A stretch of DNA of 64,000 bases from assembly GCA_947466425.1 (NCBI GenBank), contig CANIBZ010000001.1:1-64000 (forward strand), given 5' to 3'. The position numbers were made by a program, and so were the translations under genes. This document shows positions 27,852 to 36,603 of this stretch, in pieces (position 1 is the stretch's first letter; the number at the start of each line of letters is the position of its first letter). Under the pieces are notes generated by a model. The model was not told the origin of the DNA. It worked only from the letters and a program-made list of their open reading frames with translations, and did no database searches. The stretch is from Flavobacteriales bacterium. GTDB lineage: Bacteria > Bacteroidota > Bacteroidia > Flavobacteriales_D > Sanyastnellaceae.

Positions 27852-28550
27852 CTAATTCTGTTTGTTTTTAATTTTTTGAAGTTCCGAGGCAATAGCCGAC
27901 TCGACTAAGGGTTCCATGATAAGGTAACCCGTAACATTCGGATGAACGCCATCTTCGCCCAAATCAATGCGCAATCCGTTGCGCTCATCTTTCATGGGGG
28001 TGTGAAAATCCACGAAAGTAATGTCGTGGGTTTCAGCGTAGAAGCGAAGCGCCTTATTCAATTCAATAATTTTTTCTGCGGGCTCTCTACCGGGGCTCCA
28101 GGGGTAATCGAAGACGGGAAGAACAGAGCACAACACTACTGCAATGCCATTGGTTTTTGCCAATTCCATCATAGAAAATATATTATCTTCAATCATGTCG
28201 AGTGACACATTGCCTGTATTTCCTGCGATGTCGTTGGTGCCACCCAGAAACACAACCACTTTGGGATGAAGGTTCACGACATCTGCACGAAAGCGAAGCA
28301 ACATCTGCGAAGTTGTTTGTCCACCAATGCCTCTATTCACATAAGGTTTTCCAACAAAAAATTCGGGGTGTACATTTTTCCAGAATTCGGTTATTGAATT
28401 CCCCATGAACACAATTCTATCTTCTTGGTCAGTAGGATTTTCAAGCATGGTATTGGCTTTTCTGTAGTAATTCAGATTTGCCCAATCTTGGGCGTTCATG
28501 ACGCTATGAAGAGCCATGATTAAGCAAATGGAAAGGATTCTTCTCATCAT
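27852..28550 (-). CDS. Secreted SGNH/GDSL hydrolase
   Basis: 232 residues with a signal peptide cut near residue 20 (VMNAQ). The SGNH blocks are visible: GNSITEFW (Ser nucleophile), GIGGQTTSQMLLRF (Gly), GGTNDIAG (Asn) and DGVHPNVTGY (Asp/His). Acts as an esterase, perhaps on acetylated sugars. Either of two in-line ATGs (28550, 28547) could start it. The CotH-like gene follows after 12 bp, so they are probably one operon with a -7 box at 28561-28568. Confidence 0.9.
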   Translation of the reverse strand: MMRRILSICLIMALHSVMNAQDWANLNYYRKANTMLENPTDQEDRIVFMGNSITEFWKNVHPEFFVGKPYVNRGIGGQTTSQMLLRFRADVVNLHPKVVVFLGGTNDIAGNTGNVSLDMIEDNIFSMMELAKTNGIAVVLCSVLPVFDYPWSPGREPAEKIIELNKALRFYAETHDITFVDFHTPMKDERNGLRIDLGEDGVHPNVTGYLIMEPLVESAIASELQKIKNKQN

Positions 28551-28560
28551 AAGTTCATTT

Positions 28561-28568
28561 CAAATTTA
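28561..28568 (-). promoter_or_regulatory. -7 element (TAAATTTG) for the SGNH/CotH operon
   Basis: On the minus strand TAAATTTG ends ten bases before ATG 28550. The expected start gives a leader of only a few bases. Confidence 0.5.
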
Positions 28569-28603
28569 GACCACACTTTGCGTAATCCATTGTCCTTCGT
28601 TGA

Positions 28604-28611
28604 TAATTTTG
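28604..28611 (+). promoter_or_regulatory. -7 element (TAATTTTG) for murA
   Basis: TAATTTTG lies about 57 bases before the murA ATG. The leader would contain a 16-base perfect palindrome (28644-28659, TTTTCTTC and its complement) just before the start, which may fold and affect translation. Confidence 0.45.
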
Positions 28612-28668
28612 AAATTCAAGCTTCGGGGCAAGGAAGTTTCGCGTTTTCTTCGAAGAAAATTAAGAGAT

Positions 28669-29976
28669 ATGTCGGCTTTTGAAATTGTTGGGGGTAATGC
28701 CTTAAAAGGAACGGTAATTCCGCAAGGCGCGAAGAATGAGGCGCTACAAATTATATCTGCGGTATTGCTTACCGCAGAACCTGTTATTATTCGCAATATC
28801 CCGGAGATTATTGATGTGTTGAAGTTGATTGATTTACTTCAAGACATTGGGGTGAAGGTGGAAAAATTGGCGAAAGGCGAATTTAAATTCATTGCCGACG
28901 ATGTAAATCTGGAGTATTTGACAACAGAGGATTACAAGAAGAAAGCTGCTGCGTTGCGCGGATCTATCATGCTGGTAGGACCTATGCTTGGAAGATTCGG
29001 GCAGGGGTATATTCCAAAGCCAGGCGGAGATAAAATTGGAAGACGTCGATTAGACACACACTTTACAGGCTTTCAAAATTTAGGGGCGACGTTTAATTAC
29101 GATGCGGTGAATCACTTCTACAGTGTGACATCAAAACGATTGAAGGGCGCATACATGCTGTTGGATGAAGCTTCTGTAACAGGAACTGCGAACATTGTCA
29201 TGGCAGCGGCTTTAGCTGAGGGAACAACCTCTATTTATAACGCAGCGTGTGAGCCTTATTTGCAGCAGTTGTGCAAGATGATCAATCGCATGGGTGGAAA
29301 AATTTCGGGCATTGGTTCGAATTTACTCATCATTGAAGGGGTTGAAAAATTGGGCGGAACCGAACACAGATGTCTTCCAGATATGATTGAAATTGGGTCT
29401 TTCATTGGAATGGCGGCTATGACGAAAGGCGATATTCTCATAAAAGACGTTTCATACAACGACTTGGGAATTATTCCTGAAATGTTCCGACGCATGGGCA
29501 TTCAAGTTGATTTAGTGAACGGCGATGATCTTCACATTCCAGCGCAAGATTCATATGAGATAGACACGTTCATTGATGGTTCAATCATGACCATTAGCGA
29601 TGCGCCTTGGCCTGGGTTCACTCCTGATTTGATTTCTATTGCACTCGTTACTGCGACACAAGCAAGAGGTTCGGTGCTTATTCATCAAAAGATGTTCGAG
29701 AGCCGTTTGTTCTTCGTAGACAAACTCATCGATATGGGAGCGCAGATTATTTTGTGCGATCCACACAGAGCAACTGTCATTGGTCTTGATCGTAAGTCTG
29801 CTTTGAAAGGCGTAACCATGTCTTCTCCAGATATTCGCGCAGGAGTTTCCTTGTTAATTGCGGCATTGAGCGCCAAAGGAAAGTCTACGATTCAGAACAT
29901 TGAGCAGATAGACCGCGGATACCAAGACATTGAAGCGCGTTTACAGGCATTGGGTGCAGATATTCGCAGAGTATAA
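28669..29976 (+). CDS. murA: UDP-N-acetylglucosamine 1-carboxyvinyltransferase, Asp-for-Cys variant
   Basis: 435 residues from ATG 28669; the longer frame starts with TTG at 28600. MurA makes the first committed step of peptidoglycan by moving enolpyruvate from PEP to UDP-GlcNAc. Family motifs: GAKNEALQI (Lys22), VSYNDLGIIPEMFRRMG, DIRAGVSLLIAALSAKG and IDRGYQDIE. The usual catalytic cysteine (Cys115 of E. coli) is replaced: PGGDKIGRRRLD has Asp121 there. Other MurA enzymes with Asp are active but not attacked by fosfomycin. It is the first gene of a run of plus-strand genes. Confidence 0.96.
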   Translation: MSAFEIVGGNALKGTVIPQGAKNEALQIISAVLLTAEPVIIRNIPEIIDVLKLIDLLQDIGVKVEKLAKGEFKFIADDVNLEYLTTEDYKKKAAALRGSIMLVGPMLGRFGQGYIPKPGGDKIGRRRLDTHFTGFQNLGATFNYDAVNHFYSVTSKRLKGAYMLLDEASVTGTANIVMAAALAEGTTSIYNAACEPYLQQLCKMINRMGGKISGIGSNLLIIEGVEKLGGTEHRCLPDMIEIGSFIGMAAMTKGDILIKDVSYNDLGIIPEMFRRMGIQVDLVNGDDLHIPAQDSYEIDTFIDGSIMTISDAPWPGFTPDLISIALVTATQARGSVLIHQKMFESRLFFVDKLIDMGAQIILCDPHRATVIGLDRKSALKGVTMSSPDIRAGVSLLIAALSAKGKSTIQNIEQIDRGYQDIEARLQALGADIRRV

Positions 29977-30018
29977 ACTCTTTGGCAAGAACTTTGGCTT
30001 TCGAGTAACATACTGTTC

Positions 30019-30026
30019 TATATTTG
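30019..30026 (+). promoter_or_regulatory. -7 element (TATATTTG)
   Basis: TATATTTG ends 17 bases before ATG 30044. It puts the transcription start near 30032, after an ATG at 30029, and so favours 30044 as the true start. Confidence 0.55.
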
Positions 30027-30043
30027 AAATGAATTCAACAATT

Positions 30044-30601
30044 ATGAAAAAAAATCTTGCCCCATTTGCATTGCTTCTCGCTGTAGTTGCAATGTTCAGC
30101 TTCACATCGGTGAAGCAAAATACTACAACGTCAACTTCGGCTAAAATCGGATTGGAGATTGGCGATGAAGCCCCAAACATTGTTATGAAAGGTGTCGACG
30201 GAAGAGATTTGAAACTTTCTTCACTCCGCGGTAAATTGGTTTTAATCGACTTTTGGGCTTCTTGGTGTGGACCTTGCCGCAGAGAGAATCCGAATGTTGT
30301 TGAAGCCTATAACAAATACAGCAAGGCAAAATTCAAAACAGCAAAAGGATTCGAAATCTTCTCTGTGAGTTTCGATCAAAATAAAGCGGCGTGGGAAGAA
30401 GCCATTGCGAAAGATGGACTGTTGTGGAAGAACCACGTGTGTGATATGAAAGGCTGGGCGAATGCTGCCGGGCAACTCTACGGAATCTCAAGCATCCCTT
30501 CAAGTGTCTTAATTGATGAGAATGGAATTATTGTCGCGAAGAACCTTCGCGGACCGGCTTTAGACATGGAATTGGACAAGTATGTTTCTTCGTTCAAATG
30601 A
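30044..30601 (+). CDS. TlpA/ResA-like thiol-disulfide oxidoreductase
   Basis: 185 residues. The N-terminal signal or anchor is MKKNLAPFALLLAVVAMF. The thioredoxin fold starts at GDEAPNIVMKGVDGRDLKLSSLRGK, then DFWASWCGPCRRENP with Cys75 and Cys78, and the cis-proline loop SSIPSSVLIDENG. Such proteins keep periplasmic cysteines reduced, for example in cytochrome c maturation. ATG 30044 is preferred over 30029 because the -7 element would place the mRNA start between them. Confidence 0.9.
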   Translation: MKKNLAPFALLLAVVAMFSFTSVKQNTTTSTSAKIGLEIGDEAPNIVMKGVDGRDLKLSSLRGKLVLIDFWASWCGPCRRENPNVVEAYNKYSKAKFKTAKGFEIFSVSFDQNKAAWEEAIAKDGLLWKNHVCDMKGWANAAGQLYGISSIPSSVLIDENGIIVAKNLRGPALDMELDKYVSSFK

Positions 30602-30616
30602 TCTAACGATATAAGT

Positions 30617-30624
30617 TATCTTTG
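30617..30624 (+). promoter_or_regulatory. -7-like element (TATCTTTG) directly before a terminator hairpin
   Basis: TATCTTTGCG is the same ten bases as the tRNA-His promoter core. Here the predicted start would fall inside the following hairpin, so the element may be chance, may drive a tiny RNA, or may drive grpE with a structured leader. Confidence 0.35.
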
Positions 30625-30655
30625 CGGGCCGAATGACATTCGGCCCGTTTTGTTT
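30625..30655 (+). terminator. Intrinsic terminator after the TlpA-like gene
   Basis: Stem GGGCCGAA pairs with TTCGGCCC around a short loop and is followed by TTTTGTTTT. It lies 24 bases after the stop at 30601. Confidence 0.85.
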
Positions 30656-30726
30656 TCTGACAGCCTGTCGCTCTTTTTGGCTTGGCTTAACGATTGTCAA
30701 AGGGGGATTACATTAAATTTTAGGCT

Positions 30727-31278
30727 ATGACAGAAGAATTGAATGACAATGAGTCACAAGAATTGGAAAATAACGAAGTGAACGAGACTCCAGTTGAGGA
30801 GACTTCAACAGAGGCCCCGGTGGAGGCAACAATAGAACCTTCAGCTGATCAGTTAGTTGCAGAATGGAAAGATAAATATGTTCGTTTGACCGCAGATTTC
30901 GAGAATTTCAGAAGACAAAGAAATCTGGAACGAATTGAATTGTTGAAGAATGCTTCGAGAGATGTTATTGTTGACTTACTTCCAGTACTCGATATTTTCG
31001 AATTGGCTATGAAATCCAATGAGACCAGTGAAGATGTGACAGCAGTTAAGGAAGGCTTTTCATTAATCTACGGAAAGCTTTTTGGTGAATTGGAGAAGAA
31101 GGGGTTGAAGCCAATGGAGAGCAACGGTCTTCCTTTCAATGTAGATTTTCATGAGGCTATTACTGAGTTTCCAGCCCCAACGGAAGAGCAAAAGAACACA
31201 GTAATAGATACTGCAGAGAAGGGTTATTTGTTAAACGGGAATGTAATACGCTACGCCAAAGTAGTGGTAGGAAAATAA
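30727..31278 (+). CDS. grpE: Nucleotide exchange factor GrpE
   Basis: 183 residues. An acidic, disordered N-terminus of about 45 residues leads to the long dimer helix ([23 protein letters not shown]) and a small C-terminal beta domain ([19 protein letters not shown]). GrpE releases ADP from DnaK. It is two bases upstream of dnaJ. A candidate promoter (TTG at 30694 and TAAATTTT at 30714-30721, 17 apart) lies right before the ATG. Confidence 0.95.
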   Translation: MTEELNDNESQELENNEVNETPVEETSTEAPVEATIEPSADQLVAEWKDKYVRLTADFENFRRQRNLERIELLKNASRDVIVDLLPVLDIFELAMKSNETSEDVTAVKEGFSLIYGKLFGELEKKGLKPMESNGLPFNVDFHEAITEFPAPTEEQKNTVIDTAEKGYLLNGNVIRYAKVVVGK

Positions 31279-31280
31279 TT

Positions 31281-32390
31281 ATGGCTAAGAGAGATTATTA
31301 CGACGTATTGGGTATTGCACGAAGTGCGAACGAGGCTGATATAAAAAAGGCCTATCGCAAATTGGCGATTCAATTCCACCCCGATAAAAATCCTGACGAC
31401 AGTTCGGCAGAAGAGAAATTCAAAGAAGCCGCGGAGGCTTACGAGGTGTTGAGTGATAATCAAAAACGTCAGCGCTACGATCAATTCGGTCACGCCGGAA
31501 TGGGTGGCGGTGGCGGCGGTCAAGGCTATGGTGGTGGAATGAATATGGACGATATCTTCTCGCAATTTGGAGATATATTCGGAGGGTTTGGTGGAGGCGG
31601 AGGAAGCAGATCAAGTTCAAGAAGAGTAAAGGGAAGCAACCTTCGCATTCGTGTTAAATTGAATTTGGAAGAAATAGCTTTCGGTACAACTAAGAAGATT
31701 AAGGTTTTTAAAATGGCGAACGCCGATGGCGTAACCTACGATACTTGCTCAACATGCGGAGGATCAGGACAAATACGTCGCGTGCAACAAACCATCTTAG
31801 GTGCTATGCAAACCGCAGCCACGTGTCATGTATGCAGCGGTGCTGGAAAATCAATTAAAGATCGTCCGAAAGATGCCGATGCATACGGACAAGTTCGCAA
31901 AGAGGAAACCGTTGAGATTAAAATTCCAGCGGGTGTAGGTGAAGGAATGACGTTAAATGTTTCAGGAAAAGGAAATGCCGGTCCGTTCGGTGGAGTGCCA
32001 GGAGATTTACTTGTTCAGATTGAAGAAGAGGAGCACACTGAGTTGAAACGAGACGGAATTCATTTGTACTACGATTTGTATTTGAATTTCGTGGATGCAG
32101 CGATGGGAGCGAGCATAGAAATTCCATTGGTGAAGGGTAAGGCGCAAATAAAAATAGAGCCCGGAACACAAGCCGGAAAAATACTTCGTTTGAAAGGAAA
32201 AGGAATTCCGGATGTTAACGGATACGGTTCTGGAGACTTAATGGTGAACATCAACGTTTGGACACCACAGAAACTTTCATCGGAAGAAAAAGAAATTTTA
32301 ACGAAGCTTCGCGAGTCTGAAAATTTCAAACCGAATCCTTCTGCCAAAGACAAGAGCTTTTTCCAACGTGTAAAAGAAATGTTTCAGTAA
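31281..32390 (+). CDS. dnaJ: Chaperone DnaJ, two-motif zinc domain
   Basis: 369 residues. J domain with HPD (33-35), Gly/Phe-rich linker with [12 protein letters not shown], then the zinc region, and the C-terminal substrate-binding domains. The zinc region has two CxxCxGxG motifs (CSTCGGSG and CHVCSGAG) where E. coli DnaJ has four. I take this as the usual Bacteroidota form, not damage. DnaJ brings unfolded proteins to DnaK and stimulates its ATPase. It forms an operon with grpE; dnaK lies 10 kb downstream. Confidence 0.96.
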   Translation: MAKRDYYDVLGIARSANEADIKKAYRKLAIQFHPDKNPDDSSAEEKFKEAAEAYEVLSDNQKRQRYDQFGHAGMGGGGGGQGYGGGMNMDDIFSQFGDIFGGFGGGGGSRSSSRRVKGSNLRIRVKLNLEEIAFGTTKKIKVFKMANADGVTYDTCSTCGGSGQIRRVQQTILGAMQTAATCHVCSGAGKSIKDRPKDADAYGQVRKEETVEIKIPAGVGEGMTLNVSGKGNAGPFGGVPGDLLVQIEEEEHTELKRDGIHLYYDLYLNFVDAAMGASIEIPLVKGKAQIKIEPGTQAGKILRLKGKGIPDVNGYGSGDLMVNINVWTPQKLSSEEKEILTKLRESENFKPNPSAKDKSFFQRVKEMFQ

Positions 32391-32397
32391 TTAGGCA

Positions 32398-33183
32398 ATG
32401 GAGCAGGAAGAAGAGAAAACAGAATTTGCGCGCTACTTCCTGCAAATAGCCTACGACGGAACCAACTACCACGGATGGCAACGTCAACCGAATGCTCATT
32501 CGGTTCAAGAAGAATTAGAAAAAGCCTTGTGCAAAATATTGCGCCTGCCGAAGGTGGTTACGCTAGGATGCGGCCGCACAGATACGGGAGTGCACGCGAG
32601 CGATTTTTATCTTCACTTCGTTCCAGAAATTCATGAGTTAAATGAAGGGGAAACGCTCTTTAGACTTCAGCAAGTGTTGCCGAAAGACATTGCAGCATAC
32701 AAGCTTTTCAAAGTAAACAACAGAGCGCATGCGCGATTCGATGCGAATGAACGCTCTTACGAATATCGTATTGCAAAAAAGAAGGATCCCTTCCAACGCA
32801 ATTACACGTATTTCTACGGAAAAGATTTAAACGTAGAAGCCATGAACAACGCAGCGCAATTAATGTTAGGTTCTCATGATTTTGCCTGCTTCTGCAAATC
32901 GGGCGGAGGTCAGATGACTACGATATGTGATGTTCGTGAAGCGAGATGGGAAGAGAAGGAAGGTCTTTTGATCTTTCACATTACTGCCGATCGATTTCTT
33001 CGGAATATGGTTCGCGCTGTGGTGGGAACTCTATTACAAGTGGGAAAGGGAGAAATGAATTTGGAAGAATTTCAAGAAGTGCTGAACAGCAAATCGAGAA
33101 ACGAGGCAGGAGAAAGTGTTCGTCCGAATGGACTGTTTTTAACTCGAGTTATTTATCCGGAATCTACCTTCCGAACAAATTAG
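32398..33183 (+). CDS. truA: tRNA pseudouridine(38-40) synthase
   Basis: 261 residues. TruA modifies uridines 38-40 of the anticodon arm. The catalytic aspartate is Asp62 in GRTDTGVHA, and other family motifs are YDGTNYHGWQRQ, RFLRNMVRAVVGTLLQVG and a C-terminal PNGLFLTRV. It starts seven bases after dnaJ and ends three before the ABC transporter, so it shares the transcript. Confidence 0.95.
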   Translation: MEQEEEKTEFARYFLQIAYDGTNYHGWQRQPNAHSVQEELEKALCKILRLPKVVTLGCGRTDTGVHASDFYLHFVPEIHELNEGETLFRLQQVLPKDIAAYKLFKVNNRAHARFDANERSYEYRIAKKKDPFQRNYTYFYGKDLNVEAMNNAAQLMLGSHDFACFCKSGGGQMTTICDVREARWEEKEGLLIFHITADRFLRNMVRAVVGTLLQVGKGEMNLEEFQEVLNSKSRNEAGESVRPNGLFLTRVIYPESTFRTN

Positions 33184-33186
33184 AAT

Positions 33187-34929
33187 ATGGCATCAGGGAA
33201 GGCGTTTGATTGGAAAATATTTGCTAGGCTGTATCAATACAGCAAGCCCTATCGCGGAGGTTTCGCTGTGACTTTGATTTTGGTTCTTGTGCTCTCAGGG
33301 CTTACAGTGGTGCGTCCTGAGCAAATGCGTAACATGCTAGATGTTGCAGTTCCAGGTGGAGATAGCATGCAAATCTTGAATGTGGCCATTTGGTTTTTTG
33401 TTGTCTTAGCATTGGAAATTGTCCTGCAATACATTCAAACACTTGCAGCGAATAGCGTTGCGCAAAGCATTACGCTAGACATGCGTGAGCGCGTTTATGC
33501 GCAAGTGATTCGATATAAATTAAATTACTTCGATAAGACGCCTGTTGGACAATTGGTAACGCGTCACATAGGAGACATAGATGGTATTGCGGAAGTGTTC
33601 AGTGTTGGACTTTTGGATATTATTCGCGATACGCTGAAGTTGCTGGTGATTGTGGGGTTCATGTTTTTTCTCGATTGGAAGTTGACGTTGATTGTGATGC
33701 TTCCCATTCCGATTTTACTTTGGGCAACACGCTTGTTTCAGCAAGCGGTGAAGAAGTCGTTTCAAGACGTGCGAAATGAAGTAGCACGTATGAATGTGTT
33801 CGTGCAAGAGCATGTAACAGGAATGAACATTGTTCAATTCTTCAACCGTCAGAAAATTGAAAACGAGAAGTTCGTAGAAATTAATGCACAGCAGCGAGAT
33901 GCTCACATTCGTGGCATTTGGGCGTATTCCGTGTTCTTTCCGGTAGTGGAAATTCTTTCTGCACTTTCTGTTTCTCTCTTGCTTTGGTGGGGTGTAAAGT
34001 CGAGTTTGAATTTGGAAATGTCACCGGGATTAATTCTCGAATTCAGCACATTCATAGCCATGATGTACAGACCCATTCGTCAAATGGCAGACAACTTTAA
34101 CGTGCTTCAAATGGGTGTGGTGAACGCCGAGCGTGTATTCAAATTAATGGATGAAGATCATTCGGAAGAAGATACACTGCACGAAGAGATGCAGGAAGTG
34201 AATGGAAGAATTGAATTCCGAAATGTGAGTTTTCAATATGTGGAAAATCAACCGGTGTTGACCAACTTCAATATGATAATTGAAGCTGGGAAAAGCGCGG
34301 CTATCGTAGGTTCTACGGGTTCTGGGAAATCTACACTTATTTCTTTGTTGAATCGATTCTACGAAATAAATAGCGGTGAGATTTACATCGATGATGTTGC
34401 GCTTTCGAAATTGCCTTTGGTTTCCCTTCGAAAAACAATTGGAGTTGTGCTTCAAGATGTCTTTCTTTTCAGTGATTCCATTCGAAACAATTTAACCTTA
34501 TACAACTCGGAGATTTCCGATGAGCGAATGATTGCCGCTGCGAAGATGGTGGGCGCTCATGAATTCATTCTGGCGCTTCCGGGCGGATATGATTTCGATG
34601 TAAAGGAAAGAGGAACGTTGCTCAGCACTGGACAGCGACAGCTTCTAGCATTCGTTCGCGTCTTCCTTCAAGATCCAAAAATTGTTATTCTTGACGAAGC
34701 GACATCAAGTATTGATACCGAATCTGAATTACTGATTCAGCGCGCTACCGAGCTTCTTACAAAAGACAGAACATCCATTGTTATTGCGCATAGACTTTCA
34801 ACCATTCAGCAAGCCGATGTGATTTTTGTATTGGAAAAAGGAGAAATAATTGAGCAAGGGAGTCATTCAGAGTTAATGACATTGAGCGGTCATTACCGTA
34901 ACTTAGTGGAACTTCAATACAAGAAATAA
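33187..34929 (+). CDS. ABC exporter, fused membrane and ATPase domains (MsbA-like)
   Basis: 580 residues. Six membrane helices in residues 1-300 are followed by an ATPase: Walker A GSTGSGKST, Q-loop VVLQDVFLF, signature LSTGQRQ, Walker B IVILDEATSSID and the H-loop IAHRLST. Half-transporters of this type dimerise to export lipids (MsbA) or drugs. With lpxD 4.7 kb away and the heptose kinase near, lipid A export is possible but not proven. The next gene overlaps by one base. Confidence 0.93.
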   Translation: MASGKAFDWKIFARLYQYSKPYRGGFAVTLILVLVLSGLTVVRPEQMRNMLDVAVPGGDSMQILNVAIWFFVVLALEIVLQYIQTLAANSVAQSITLDMRERVYAQVIRYKLNYFDKTPVGQLVTRHIGDIDGIAEVFSVGLLDIIRDTLKLLVIVGFMFFLDWKLTLIVMLPIPILLWATRLFQQAVKKSFQDVRNEVARMNVFVQEHVTGMNIVQFFNRQKIENEKFVEINAQQRDAHIRGIWAYSVFFPVVEILSALSVSLLLWWGVKSSLNLEMSPGLILEFSTFIAMMYRPIRQMADNFNVLQMGVVNAERVFKLMDEDHSEEDTLHEEMQEVNGRIEFRNVSFQYVENQPVLTNFNMIIEAGKSAAIVGSTGSGKSTLISLLNRFYEINSGEIYIDDVALSKLPLVSLRKTIGVVLQDVFLFSDSIRNNLTLYNSEISDERMIAAAKMVGAHEFILALPGGYDFDVKERGTLLSTGQRQLLAFVRVFLQDPKIVILDEATSSIDTESELLIQRATELLTKDRTSIVIAHRLSTIQQADVIFVLEKGEIIEQGSHSELMTLSGHYRNLVELQYKK

Positions 34930-35345
34930 TGACCAACGCCGAGAAGATTGTAAACTTCATGTTCACCAACGATGCGTTTAGCCAATGGTTGGGCATTGAA
35001 CGATTACGCGTTGCTCCCGGAATTTGTGATCTGCGTATGACGGTTCGAAATGAAATGTTAAACGGATTTGCCATTGCTCACGGTGGAATTTCTTATTCAC
35101 TTGCCGACACGGCTTTGGCCTTTGCTAGCAATGCGCATGGACTGAAATGTTATTCGGTTGAGACATCAATTTCGCATGTAAAACCGGTGGTAGAAGGAGA
35201 TGTTCTTACAACCGTTGTTGAAGAGAAAAGTCTGTCGAGACGCATTGGTGTTTATCACATCACTGTTTTCAATCAGAACAACGAAGCTGTGGCCTTTTTC
35301 AAGGGGACCGTTCACAGGTCTGAAAAATCTTGGGAAATCGCATAA
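34929..35345 (+). CDS. PaaI-type hotdog-fold thioesterase
   Basis: 138 residues. The hotdog active site reads NGFAIAHGGISYSLADTALA (His51, Gly-Gly, Asp60), as in PaaI, which removes stalled acyl groups from CoA in phenylacetate breakdown. The length is typical. It is coupled to the ABC exporter (TAATG). A phenylacetate epoxidase gene (paaA) is at the right edge, 28 kb away, so a direct link between the two is uncertain. Other acyl-CoA substrates are possible. Confidence 0.85.
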   Translation: MTNAEKIVNFMFTNDAFSQWLGIERLRVAPGICDLRMTVRNEMLNGFAIAHGGISYSLADTALAFASNAHGLKCYSVETSISHVKPVVEGDVLTTVVEEKSLSRRIGVYHITVFNQNNEAVAFFKGTVHRSEKSWEIA

Positions 35346-35372
35346 TTTTCAAGGACTTTCTTTCTTAAATCG

Positions 35373-35380
35373 TAAATTTG
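35373..35380 (+). promoter_or_regulatory. -7 element (TAAATTTG) for the aminotransferase
   Basis: TAAATTTG ends four bases before ATG 35385, giving a predicted leaderless or near-leaderless transcript. Confidence 0.5.
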
Positions 35381-35384
35381 CACC

Positions 35385-36602
35385 ATGCAAGAAAATACGC
35401 GCGTGGGCAAGGTTTCCCACTTGTTAGAAAAACTATCTGAATCTGCAACGTTAGCCATGGCTCGCATGGGTCGTGAACTAGCTGCAGAAGGGAAACCCGT
35501 GGTGAACCTTTCTATAGGTGAACCCGATTTCAATACTCCTGATTTTATTAAGGAAGCTGCTATTGCGGCCATACACGCAAACGTAACGCATTACCCGCCG
35601 GTAAACGGATTCCTAGAATTGCGTCAAGCTATTTCAAAGAAATTCAAACGAGACAACGACTTAACCTATTCACCAGAACAAGTGGTTGTAAGCACAGGAG
35701 CGAAACAAAGTTTAGCGAATGTGATTTTAGCGTTGGTGAATCCGGGCGATGAAGTAATTATGCCAAGTCCATATTGGGTAAGCTATGCTGAATTGGTGAA
35801 GATGGCCGGAGGAACCGTTGTTGAACTGCACGCAGGAATTGAAAGCAATTTTAAAATCACTGCGGAAGGTTTGAGCAACGCCATTAACGATAAAACGAAG
35901 TTGATTATTTATAGTTCTCCATGCAATCCTACGGGCTCTGTTTACAGCAAGGAAGAGCTTGAAGCATTAAGCAAAGTTATTCTTCAGCATGAAGGGGTTT
36001 ATGTGATTAGCGATGAGATTTATGAGTTAATCAATTTTGTTGGAAAGACTTATTCCATAGGTGCTTGCGAAGGCATGTTAGACCGCACCATTACGGTGAA
36101 CGGTGTATCGAAAGCATTCGCAATGACCGGATGGAGATTGGGATACATTGGCGCTCCGATATGGATTGCGCAAGCGTGTAACAAGATGCAAGGACAAATT
36201 ACAAGCGGTGCAAACACCATTGCGCAAATGGCTGCTAAGGCGGCGTTGGAAGCAGACCCGTCTGTGGTTAACGAAATGATTGCAGTGTTCAAGACGCGCA
36301 GAGATCGTGTGTTCGAAGGACTATCGAAAATCCCTGGATTGAAGATTAATCTTCCTGAAGCGGCATTCTATTTTTACATAGACGTTACAGCTTTCTTCAA
36401 CACGACAGACGGTGAAACCGTTGTGAAGAATTCTGAAGACATGGCCATGTACTTGTTGCGCAAAGTGTATGTTGCAACAGTTGCAGGAGATGCCTTTGGC
36501 GATTCGAATTGTATTCGAATTTCGTATGCGACTTCCGAAGAGAATTTAGATCAAGCCGTTTCTAGAATGGCTCAAGCTTTATCCGAATTAAAACCGTTAT
36601 AA
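35385..36602 (+). CDS. Class I aspartate-type aminotransferase
   Basis: 405 residues, PLP fold type I. The PLP-binding lysine lies in NGVSKAFAMTGWRLGY; other motifs are NLSIGEPDF, YSSPCNPTGSVY, VISDEIYE, and the final RISYATS. This matches the AspC (aspartate aminotransferase Ib) group. It most likely moves amino groups between aspartate and oxoglutarate, though other amino acids cannot be excluded. It is followed after one base by the heptose kinase-like gene. Confidence 0.92.
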   Translation: MQENTRVGKVSHLLEKLSESATLAMARMGRELAAEGKPVVNLSIGEPDFNTPDFIKEAAIAAIHANVTHYPPVNGFLELRQAISKKFKRDNDLTYSPEQVVVSTGAKQSLANVILALVNPGDEVIMPSPYWVSYAELVKMAGGTVVELHAGIESNFKITAEGLSNAINDKTKLIIYSSPCNPTGSVYSKEELEALSKVILQHEGVYVISDEIYELINFVGKTYSIGACEGMLDRTITVNGVSKAFAMTGWRLGYIGAPIWIAQACNKMQGQITSGANTIAQMAAKAALEADPSVVNEMIAVFKTRRDRVFEGLSKIPGLKINLPEAAFYFYIDVTAFFNTTDGETVVKNSEDMAMYLLRKVYVATVAGDAFGDSNCIRISYATSEENLDQAVSRMAQALSELKPL

Positions 36603-36603
36603 A

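Noticed and set aside
31741-31860. Damaged DnaJ zinc domain (two of four Cys motifs)
   Set aside because: The two-motif form with normal flanks fits what I recall of Bacteroidota DnaJ proteins, so it is a lineage trait, not loss in this gene.
33187-34929. ABC exporter firmly named MsbA
   Set aside because: The layout fits, but the same layout is shared by drug and peptide exporters. Without a tree the name would be a guess.
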